Shown piece by piece: positions 5,208 to 10,706 of a DNA stretch of 11,970 nt (its first letter is position 1; every line of letters begins with the position of its first letter). Below the pieces are notes generated by a model. It ran no database searches, had not been told where the DNA came from, and saw nothing but the letters and a program-made list of their open reading frames with translations. Position numbers and translations under genes: made by a program. Origin of the DNA: JACVRW01 sp035947555 (lineage in GTDB: Bacteria > Actinomycetota > Thermoleophilia > Solirubrobacterales > Thermoleophilaceae); contig DASZJZ010000241.1 of the NCBI GenBank assembly GCA_035947555.1, forward strand, positions 1-11,970. The letters are read 5' to 3'.

Positions 5208-5783
5208 ATGCCCCCGGGAGAATCCATCCCCGAGAAGACGGCTCCGGCGCCGCTCGGACTGGTGCAGCGCTTCGTCAACAGCGTCGACCTCGAGAACGGC
5301 GAGGACGAGCTGACGAGCCCCGAGGCGCTACGCGGATGGCTCGCGGAACGCGGCCTCATGGATTCGCGTGAGCGGGTCACGCGGGCGGACCTGAAGCGGG
5401 CGATCGACGTGCGCGAAGGGCTGCGTGCGCTGCTGCTGGGCAATGCCGGATTCCCGCTGGATGTCGAGCGGGTCCAGCGCCTCGACGCGGCGGTCGCCCG
5501 GGCCGGCATGCGGATGCGCTTCCAGCCCGGCGACGAGCCGGCGCTGGAGCCCTCCTCAGGCGGCGTGGACGGCGCCCTGGCCCGCTTGATGGCGATCGTG
5601 GCCGGCGCCGTGGAGGACGGCCGCTGGGCGCGCCTCAAGGCCTGCCACCGCGACCCATGCTTCTGGGCTTTCTACGACAAGTCGAAGAACCGCTCGGGAC
5701 GCTGGTGCAACATGCAGGACTGCGGCAACATCGAGAAGGCTCGTGCTTTTCGAGAGCGGCGGCGGGGCGCCCCGACCGCGTAA
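5208..5783 (+). CDS. CGNR zinc-finger / ABATE-domain putative stress regulator
   Basis: 191 residues from ATG 5208 (an in-frame TTG at 5199 is less likely). The N-terminal ABATE-like region (about 15-135) begins LGLVQRFVNSVDLENGEDEL, matching the usual 'l.l.FvNT.d' opening, with WLAERGL and REGLRALLLG as further landmarks. The C-terminal zinc finger (about 140-186) has C146, C151, C167 and C172 in the order CHRDPC, FYDKSKNRSGRWC, DCGN, followed by KARAFRERR. The family is presumed to bind DNA or RNA and has been linked to stress responses in actinobacteria. One deviation is that the name-giving CGNR reads CGNI here (I175), although all four cysteines and the basic segment are kept. It meets pyruvate kinase tail to tail. 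The promoter region upstream suggests a near-leaderless mRNA and possible autoregulation. Confidence 0.92.
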   Translation: MPPGESIPEKTAPAPLGLVQRFVNSVDLENGEDELTSPEALRGWLAERGLMDSRERVTRADLKRAIDVREGLRALLLGNAGFPLDVERVQRLDAAVARAGMRMRFQPGDEPALEPSSGGVDGALARLMAIVAGAVEDGRWARLKACHRDPCFWAFYDKSKNRSGRWCNMQDCGNIEKARAFRERRRGAPTA

Positions 5784-5790
5784 GCCTTAC
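5780..5790. repeat. Eleven-base palindrome containing both convergent stop codons
   Basis: GTAAG-C-CTTAC is perfectly symmetric around base 5785. It contains the TAA of the CGNR gene (5781-5783) and, on the other strand, the TAA of pyruvate kinase (5789-5787). The stem is too short to be a convincing terminator. Confidence 0.7.
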
Positions 5791-7199
5791 TCGACGGTGT
5801 GGACTTTGAACAGGTTGGTCCCGCCGGCGCGCCCCGCCGGCAACCCCGCCGTGATCCCGATCACGTCCCCCTGACGCGCCATCCCGGCGCGGATCGCGGC
5901 GTCCGCACAGGCCTCGATCAGGTCCAGCGTGTCGAGCGGCTCCTCGTTCAGCTGCGGGTGCACGCCCCAGAGGAGCCGGCAGCGCCGCACCACCTCATGG
6001 CGCGGTGACAGCGCCAGCACCGGCGCCCGCGGCCGGTACGCCGAGATCAGCCGCGCCGTGGTCCCCGTGTTCGTCGGGCAGACCACGCATCGAAGCCCGA
6101 GCTGGTACACGGCGCCCACCGCGCCGAACGAGATCGCGTGGTACTGGTTGTTCGCCTGCGGCCCCCGCTCGGCCAGCCAGCGCCCGTAGGGCAGCTCGCG
6201 CTCGGTGGTCGTCGCGATCGAGGCCATCATCTCCACGGCCAGAGCCGGGTGCTTGCCGACCGCCGTCTCCTGCGAGAGCATCACCGCGTCGGTGCCGTCG
6301 AAGATCGCGTTCGCCACGTCGGCGACCTCGGCGCGCGTGGGCCGCGTGGAGTGCACCATCGACTCGAGCATCTGCGTGGCCGTGATCGTGGGCTTGGCGC
6401 GCCTCCCCGCCAGCGCCAGCAGCCGCTTCTGCACGAGCGGCACCTCCTCGATCGGCAGCTCGATGCCGAGGTCGCCGCGGGCGATCATGATCCCGTCGGC
6501 CGCGTCGATGATCTCCTCGCCGTTTGCGGCCGCCTGGGGCTTCTCCACCTTGGCGATCAGCGGCACCTCGGCGTTGCGCTCGCGCAGGTGCTCCCGCACG
6601 GGGTCGAGGTCCTCGCGCCGCCGCACGAACGACAGCGCGAAGTAGTCGAGCCCCATCTCGAGGCCGGCGTCGAGCAGCGCGATGTCCTCCGCGCTCACCG
6701 CGGGCAGCGACACAGTCACGTTGGGGAGGTTGAGCCCCTGCCGCGACGCCACGCTCCCGCCCACCTCGACCTTGGTCACCACCTCGCCGTCGCGCGAGTC
6801 CTCCACCCGCAGCCGCACGGCGCCGTCGGCGAGGTAGCAGACGTCGCCCTCCTCGACCAGCTCCGAGAAGCCGGGCCACGCGACCGGCAGCCGCTCGGCG
6901 GTGCCCTCGATGTCGTCGGCGGTGAGAACCACCCGCGCATCGCGCGCCAGCTCGGTGACGCCGTCCTTGACCGGCCCGATGCGGAGCTTCGGTCCCGGCA
7001 GGTCCCCGAGGATCGCCACCTCCCGGTCCATGCCCTCCGCGACGTCGCGTATCCGGGCCGCCGTCTCGGCGTGCTGCTCGGACGTTCCGTGCGCGAAGTT
7101 GAGCCGCGCGACGTCCATGCCGGCGGCGATCATGGCCCTCAGGACGTCCCGCTCGAGGGAGGCCGGGCCGATGGTCGCGACGATCTTCGTAGAGCGCAT
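5787..7199 (-). CDS. pyk: Pyruvate kinase
   Basis: 470 residues, normal for a bacterial pyruvate kinase, which converts phosphoenolpyruvate and ADP to pyruvate and ATP in the last step of glycolysis. The N-terminus MRSTKIVATIGPAS is canonical, which is why ATG 7199 is chosen over ATG 7214 and GTG 7265. Substrate residues are visible in ARLNFAHGT (R32, N34) and DLPGPKLRIG. The signature LIAKVEKPQ carries catalytic K217 and metal ligand E219; ARGDLGIELP carries metal ligand D243, and TATQMLESM lies at 273-281. The small B domain is about 70-165 and the C-terminal domain about 350-470. The usual VMLSGETA reads VMLSQETA (Q310). There is no strong Shine-Dalgarno site. A TATGTT hexamer (7215-7210) could place transcription start just before the ATG, so the message may be leaderless. 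It shares its upstream gap with mihF. Confidence 0.97.
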   Translation of the reverse strand: MRSTKIVATIGPASLERDVLRAMIAAGMDVARLNFAHGTSEQHAETAARIRDVAEGMDREVAILGDLPGPKLRIGPVKDGVTELARDARVVLTADDIEGTAERLPVAWPGFSELVEEGDVCYLADGAVRLRVEDSRDGEVVTKVEVGGSVASRQGLNLPNVTVSLPAVSAEDIALLDAGLEMGLDYFALSFVRRREDLDPVREHLRERNAEVPLIAKVEKPQAAANGEEIIDAADGIMIARGDLGIELPIEEVPLVQKRLLALAGRRAKPTITATQMLESMVHSTRPTRAEVADVANAIFDGTDAVMLSQETAVGKHPALAVEMMASIATTTERELPYGRWLAERGPQANNQYHAISFGAVGAVYQLGLRCVVCPTNTGTTARLISAYRPRAPVLALSPRHEVVRRCRLLWGVHPQLNEEPLDTLDLIEACADAAIRAGMARQGDVIGITAGLPAGRAGGTNLFKVHTVE

Positions 7200-7273
7200 G
7201 GACGCCTGGAACATAGACGCAAGCGCGGCGCACGAAAAGGCCGCTCTTAGCGAATGAGTGCCCACATGTCCGG

Positions 7274-7302
7274 TTGACGCTCGCCCGCCGGACGGCTTTT
7301 AT
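7274..7302 (+). promoter_or_regulatory. Predicted sigma70-like promoter of mihF
   Basis: TTGACG (7274-7279, five of six to consensus) and TTTTAT (7297-7302, four of six) are separated by the ideal 17 bases. Transcription would begin near 7309, giving a leader of about 160 bases before ATG 7471. It is the best -35/-10 pair in the window. Confidence 0.6.
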
Positions 7303-7460
7303 GAGCCCCGGCCTTAGACGGCAGGTTCGGTGCGAGAGAGGAGTGGCGCCGGCGGCGGGTCGGGTCCCCGACCGCTGGCACTGGCCCCGTTCGCACGCCG
7401 GATCGCCGTGTCCCGAGGCCCGGGGAACTGCATCCGTTTCGTAAACGCACTAGGTGTGCG

Positions 7461-7466
7461 GGGAGG
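7461..7466 (+). promoter_or_regulatory. Ribosome binding site of mihF
   Basis: GGGAGG lies 4 bases before ATG 7471, slightly close but the only good site nearby. It favours this ATG over the in-frame GTG at 7330. Confidence 0.7.
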
Positions 7467-7470
7467 TCTG

Positions 7471-7893
7471 ATGGGCAACTCTGCCGTGGTCGGCGCTAGT
7501 CAAGAGCAGCACCTGCGGGCGCTGGAGTACGCGAATCGCGTGCGACTCGCTCGGGCTCGGATGAAGCGCATGATCGCCGCCGGAGAGTTGTCTGCAGCTG
7601 AAGTGGTCCTGAGCTGCCCCTGGCAGGCTCACAGCATGTCGATCAGCGACCTGCTCATGAGCCAGAAGCGCTGGGGGAGGACCCGCTGCAGGCGCTTGCT
7701 CGTCTCCCTGGGCATTCCCGAGAACAAGCAGGTCGGGACGCTCACGGAGCGCCAGCGACTAGCGCTGGCGGCGGTGCTGACCGCCAAGAACGCCCGGCCA
7801 GGTGAGGAGCCGACCGAGGTCGCGCACGCCGGACCGGCGCGCGCGCCCCGGCCGGCGCTGGCGGCGCGCGAGCGCGCCCTCACGGCCGCCTGA
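7471..7893 (+). CDS. mihF: Integration host factor, actinobacterial type (mIHF)
   Basis: 140 residues. The actinobacterial integration host factor is a small nucleoid-associated protein with an H2TH-like fold, unrelated to the HU/IHF family. It bends DNA and is needed for phage L5 integration and nucleoid organisation in mycobacteria. The hallmark core is intact: RLARARMKRMIAAGELSAAE (25-44), CPWQAHSMSISDLL (49-62), MSQKRWGRTRCRRLL (63-77), and ENKQVGTLTERQRLALA (84-100). The residues after about 108 are a Pro/Ala/Arg tail that is probably disordered. The frame can be read upstream to 7330, but that part shows no family similarity, and GGGAGG at 7461-7466 marks ATG 7471. A long leader and a clean promoter precede it and a strong hairpin follows, so it is a single-gene transcription unit. 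Its presence points to an actinobacterial host. Confidence 0.95.
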   Translation: MGNSAVVGASQEQHLRALEYANRVRLARARMKRMIAAGELSAAEVVLSCPWQAHSMSISDLLMSQKRWGRTRCRRLLVSLGIPENKQVGTLTERQRLALAAVLTAKNARPGEEPTEVAHAGPARAPRPALAARERALTAA

Positions 7894-7910
7894 CCGGAGG
7901 ATCGAGCGCA

Positions 7911-7938
7911 GGGCGGCCGGGAGGAGGCCCGGCCGCCC
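7911..7938. terminator. Strong GC hairpin between mihF and the VOC gene
   Basis: An 11-base perfect inverted repeat (7911-7921 with 7928-7938, all G and C) has a 6-base loop AGGAGG. It begins 17 bases after the mihF stop and ends 3 bases before the stop of the convergent VOC gene, so it can act on both transcripts. Neither side has a U-run, as is common in high-GC actinobacteria. The purine loop itself resembles a Shine-Dalgarno sequence. Confidence 0.75.
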
Positions 7939-7941
7939 CGC

Positions 7942-8415
7942 TCAAGTGCCGACCGGCCTTCTGCCCAGCTCCTCGAGCGGCTCGTCCGCGGTCAGCCCGG
8001 GGCCAACGGTGGCCAGCTCGAGGATGTGTCCGTCGGGGTCACGCAGGTAGAGCGACTTGAAGTAGGTGCGATCCATCACGTCGGTGCACGGGATGCCGCG
8101 CGAGCGCAGGTAGCCGTGCCAGCCGGCCAGCTCCTCCTCGGACTCCACCGTCAGCGCGAAGTGGTGCGTGGAGCCCCGCCCCACCGTCCCCTCCTCCAGC
8201 TCGGGGTACTCCAGGCAGGTCACGATCGTGCCGGGCCTCCCCTCCTCGTCCCCGAAGAACAGGTGGCGGGCGCCGCGGTCGTCCTCGTTGACCGTCTGCT
8301 TGACGAGCCGCATGCCGAGCAGGTTGCGGTAGAAGTCGACCGACCGCTCCACGTCGCTGCAGATGAGGGTCACGTGGTGGAGGCCCGCGATGCGGAGGCG
8401 GCGCTCCTCGTTCAT
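7942..8415 (-). CDS. VOC family (glyoxalase/ring-cleaving dioxygenase-like) metalloprotein
   Basis: 157 residues, one VOC (vicinal oxygen chelate) domain. The opening GLHHVTLICSDVERSVDFYR (11-30) and LLGMRLVKQTVNEDD (32-46) resemble one half of the MhqA/MhqO-type ring-cleaving dioxygenases, which carry two modules, so this is a single-module version. Likely metal ligands are present: H14 (GLHHVT), H85 (STHHFAL) and E133 (HILELAT). The loop LYLRDPDGHILEL (122-134) is typical. A mononuclear metal site for a glyoxalase, thiol transferase or dioxygenase reaction is expected; the substrate is unknown. The ATG overlaps the stop of the membrane protein gene as ATGA, making this the last gene of the six-gene operon, just before the shared hairpin. 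Confidence 0.9.
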   Translation of the reverse strand: MNEERRLRIAGLHHVTLICSDVERSVDFYRNLLGMRLVKQTVNEDDRGARHLFFGDEEGRPGTIVTCLEYPELEEGTVGRGSTHHFALTVESEEELAGWHGYLRSRGIPCTDVMDRTYFKSLYLRDPDGHILELATVGPGLTADEPLEELGRRPVGT

Positions 8416-8879
8416 CGGAAGCCGAGGCCCCCGGAGCGCCGCTTGAACAGCTCTCGCATGGCGTAGAAGGTGCCGCCGAACACGGCGATCGCCACGACCA
8501 GGAGCACCCACAGCTCGACCGGCCCGAGGCCGATCGCCACGACCGTCACGGCCACGAAGGCCGCCACGCCCGCGAGCAGCGACGAATGCGAGCGGTAGCC
8601 GCCGAGGTGCTCCCGCAGCGCCAGCTCGCCGCCGCCCAGCGAGGCGAGCACCAGCCCCGCCGCCACGCGCTCGTTGCCCGTGTCGCCGCCGCTGAAGAGC
8701 CCCCAGAAGATCACGACGATGCCGGCGAGGATGATGAGCTCGGAGAGCGGAAAGCTGCCCCACGGTGCGCGTGGACGCTCGGCGCTGCCGGGCCGCCGGC
8801 GCGCCACGGCCGGCTCACGCCGCGCGGCGTCGCGCTCGGCGCGGGTGGTCTCCCCCCGCTTGCGGCTCCTGCGTCCCAT
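8412..8879 (-). CDS. Small multi-pass membrane protein of unknown function
   Basis: 155 residues. The first 40 are strongly basic (Arg/Lys-rich) and presumably cytoplasmic. Hydrophobic segments follow at about 47-63 (LIILAGIVVIFWGLF), 71-86 (weaker), 101-118 and 122-139, giving three or four membrane spans, then a short basic tail. FWGLFSGGDTGNERVAAG (58-75) joins the first two and is the most distinctive stretch. I do not recognise a named family; it looks like the small conserved membrane proteins of actinobacteria. The ATG lies 1 base after the stop of the upstream 155-residue gene (TGA-C-ATG), with no ribosome site of its own, so translation is probably by re-initiation. Its stop overlaps the VOC start. 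The context ties it to the transporter operon. Confidence 0.8.
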   Translation of the reverse strand: MGRRSRKRGETTRAERDAARREPAVARRRPGSAERPRAPWGSFPLSELIILAGIVVIFWGLFSGGDTGNERVAAGLVLASLGGGELALREHLGGYRSHSSLLAGVAAFVAVTVVAIGLGPVELWVLLVVAIAVFGGTFYAMRELFKRRSGGLGFR

Positions 8880-8880
8880 G

Positions 8881-9348
8881 TCAGGTGGATAACGGGCAAC
8901 CGGAGCTGATGACCACCCGCCACCAGCCCATCAGCATCCCGATGAAGCTCCACCGCGGCCGCACGTGCCAGTGCTTGCAGCCCGGCTCGCCTATGTCCTC
9001 GTTCGACACGAGGCGCCACTTGTGGGCCGCCGGATCGAGCATCATGTCCTCGATCAGCCGGCGGTGCTGCTCCTCCGAGTAGGTGCGGTCGGAGAGCGAA
9101 CGGCGGGCGTGCTGCACGCGCGTGGCCAGCTCGTCGCGGAGGTCCTCGAGCTCGCCGAGCGAGAGCAGCCGCGGCCCGCCACGGCCCGCGACGGAGAACG
9201 TGATGCCCTTGCGCGGCCACGTGGAGCAGAAGAGCTGCGCCAGGTCCTCCTCGAGGCGGGCGACCTGGTCGAGCAGGGTCCGCCGCGCGGCGCGCTCGTC
9301 GGGAAGCGTCGGTGCAGCGATCAGCCGAGGCTGCTGCTCCTGAAGCAC
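8881..9348 (-). CDS. Uncharacterised soluble protein with C-terminal Cys/His motifs
   Basis: 155 residues from GTG 9348, the only start that fits between the upstream stop (9358) and the conserved part; its ribosome site is poor. Residues 15-40 and 63-105 are charged and helical-looking (DERAARRTLLDQVARLEEDL; LSLGELEDLRDELATRVQHA), perhaps a helical hairpin. Between them FSVAGRGGPRLLSLG looks like a beta turn. The C-terminus is distinctive: HKWRLVSNEDIGEPGCKHWH (109-128) with C124, H126 and H128, then GMLMGWWRVVISSGCP (137-152) with C151. Together with C41 these could bind a metal or form a disulfide. I recall near-identical C-terminal motifs in other high-GC actinobacterial hypotheticals, but no function. 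It has no signal peptide or clear membrane segment. It lies in the transporter operon between the B3/B4 gene and the membrane protein gene. Confidence 0.8.
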   Translation of the reverse strand: MLQEQQPRLIAAPTLPDERAARRTLLDQVARLEEDLAQLFCSTWPRKGITFSVAGRGGPRLLSLGELEDLRDELATRVQHARRSLSDRTYSEEQHRRLIEDMMLDPAAHKWRLVSNEDIGEPGCKHWHVRPRWSFIGMLMGWWRVVISSGCPLST

Positions 9349-9357
9349 GCCTACAGC

Positions 9358-10005
9358 CTACCCGGATCGGTCCGCGCCCACCATCACCTCGGCGGCCGTC
9401 CAGAGCGCCTCCTCCACGGCGATCGGCGGGACGCCCTTCACCCGCAGCGCGCACACGAGCATGCGCTCGGTCTCGGGCGTCACGCCGGCGTCGTGGGACA
9501 CCTCGCCGAGCACGATCGCCAGCGGCCGTGCGTCGTCCGCCACCACGATCTGGCGCGCCGGGAGCGGGCGCACGCCGGCCAGCCGCTCGCCCGGCCGCGA
9601 CAGCCGCATACCGGGCTCTCCGTGCAACCTGTCGGCGTCGAGCGCGAACACCGGCACGCCCGTCTCGGCGATGGCGATCGTCAGGGCGTCGTCCACCACG
9701 TTGTGGCTCCTGAAACCCCCGTGGCGCAGCCGCTCGAGCGCGATCGCCTCCACGGGTGTGCGGTCGGTGTCCGGGTCGATCCCCACCTGGCGGGCGAACA
9801 CGCGGTAGGCCCACGGCACGGCGTCCTGGCGCATGTGGATCACGCGGCCGCCGGTGTAGCGGTTGGCCAGCTGCCGCAACCGTTGGCGCACCTCGAGCGG
9901 CGACCGCCCCGGGCGCGCGTCAAGGAGCGCGTGGACCACGCAGAGGTGCGGGAACTCCTCGGCCAGCTCAGCCTCGATCCAGCCCTCGGTGAGGTCCAGC
10001 TCCAT
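9358..10005 (-). CDS. Free-standing B3/B4 (PheRS beta-like) domain protein
   Basis: 215 residues. The B3/B4 domain is the tRNA-editing-type module of phenylalanyl-tRNA synthetase beta; many bacteria also encode it alone, with unproven roles such as clearing misacylated tRNA or binding amino acids. The pattern is visible as AYRVFARQVGIDPDTDRTPV (66-85), then EAIALERLRHGGF (86-98), NVVDDALTIAIAETGVPV (102-119), ALDADRLHGE (121-130), MRLSRPGERL (133-142), and a final VTPETERMLVCALRVKGVP (175-193). There is no synthetase core, so it cannot be PheT. The ATG shares one base with the stop of the upstream thioredoxin-like gene (TGATG), and GGTGAG just upstream is a weak ribosome site. It is the third gene visible in the right-hand operon. 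Confidence 0.82.
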   Translation of the reverse strand: MELDLTEGWIEAELAEEFPHLCVVHALLDARPGRSPLEVRQRLRQLANRYTGGRVIHMRQDAVPWAYRVFARQVGIDPDTDRTPVEAIALERLRHGGFRSHNVVDDALTIAIAETGVPVFALDADRLHGEPGMRLSRPGERLAGVRPLPARQIVVADDARPLAIVLGEVSHDAGVTPETERMLVCALRVKGVPPIAVEEALWTAAEVMVGADRSG

Positions 10006-10706
10006 CAGCTCACCAGCCGCTCGGCACGGCGCCGCAGCTGCTCCTCGGTGAGGTTGCCGAGGTCGATCCGCCGGACCCGGCCGTCGCGGGCGAACACCGT
10101 GAACGGGCAGATCCCGATCCCGTACAGGTTCACGACCGAGCCGTCCTCGTCCACCGCCACCGGCTGGCCCCAGCCGCGCTGGCGGGCGAGCTCCTCGGCC
10201 TCCTCGCGCGTGTCGCCGCTTACCACGGTGACGAAGTCGACCTCCGGGACCTGCCGCCGCACGCGCTCCACGCGGTCCACCTGCGGCTCGCAGTCGGTGC
10301 CGCGCGTGACCACGAAGGTCAGGACGAGCGGACGCTCCCGGCGCGGGCAGATCGTCACCACGGCCTCGCTCTCGAGCTCGCAGGCCGGGTTCTGGCCGGC
10401 GCCCTCGGGACAGGGACGCCCCTGGCAGACGTTGGCGTCGCCGTCGAGGTCGCTGTCCGCCGCCGGCGCGGCGAACGCCGGCAGCCGCTGCCCCACGTTC
10501 GGACCCTGCACCGCCTCTCCCGCGTTCGGCAGCGTCTGCGCGAACAGCAGCACGCCCAGCCCCATCAGCATCACGATCCCCACCAGCCAGGCGTACTTGT
10601 TGCCGGGCCGCGGCACCTCGGGCGGCTTCACGGGCTCGGGGTGCGTCTCGTCGCGCCGGGCGAGCTTGTCGCCCGTGGTCAGGTCCTCGAAGCGGTCCTC
10701 GCTCAT
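10005..10706 (-). CDS. Membrane-anchored thioredoxin-fold (TlpA/redoxin-like) protein without CxxC
   Basis: 233 residues. A polar cytoplasmic N-terminus (1-36) leads to one membrane span (about 39-56, AWLVGIVMLMGLGVLLFA), so the rest faces outside. VGQRLPAFAAP (71-81) is the usual opening of a TlpA/redoxin domain. RPLVLTFVVTRGTDCEPQVD (125-144) occupies the place of the redox motif but has only C139, with Glu, Pro and Gln after it instead of CxxC. The cis-proline loop is YGIGICPFTVFARDGRV (195-211) with C200 next to P201. An insertion at 82-124 holds a DSDLDGD stretch resembling a calcium-binding loop and C94, C99, C109 and C120. Six cysteines suggest disulfides, with C139/C200 a possible non-adjacent redox pair. 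Start ATG 10706 overlaps the transporter stop as ATGA. A longer reading upstream is a shadow of the transporter gene. Confidence 0.85.
   Translation of the reverse strand: MSEDRFEDLTTGDKLARRDETHPEPVKPPEVPRPGNKYAWLVGIVMLMGLGVLLFAQTLPNAGEAVQGPNVGQRLPAFAAPAADSDLDGDANVCQGRPCPEGAGQNPACELESEAVVTICPRRERPLVLTFVVTRGTDCEPQVDRVERVRRQVPEVDFVTVVSGDTREEAEELARQRGWGQPVAVDEDGSVVNLYGIGICPFTVFARDGRVRRIDLGNLTEEQLRRRAERLVS

Larger units (their letters stand above)
7200..7470. other. Divergent intergenic region between pyk and mihF
   Basis: This 271-base gap is the longest without a gene. It holds a sigma70-like promoter facing mihF (7274-7302), a roughly 160-base leader before the mihF ATG, and a 7-base inverted repeat in the leader (7358-7364 with 7367-7373). 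Toward pyk only a weak -10-like hexamer is seen. Open frames here (for example from 7330) have no codon bias or recognisable protein. I see no tRNA, riboswitch or known small RNA. Confidence 0.6.

Noticed and set aside
6138..7250. Long plus-strand frame opposite pyruvate kinase (370 codons)
   Set aside because: It is antisense to a clear pyruvate kinase and is His/Arg/Leu-rich, typical of a GC-rich shadow frame.
7281..7303. Possible terminator (GC-rich segment followed by TTTTAT)
   Set aside because: The stem is only about three base pairs, no plus-strand gene runs into it, and the T-rich part fits better as a -10 element.
7315..7470. Possible tRNA or small RNA in the mihF leader
   Set aside because: A GGTTCGG string was checked, but no cloverleaf, acceptor stem or anticodon arm can be formed.
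7330..7470. Longer mIHF starting at GTG 7330
   Set aside because: The extra 47 residues have no family similarity, and GGGAGG marks ATG 7471.
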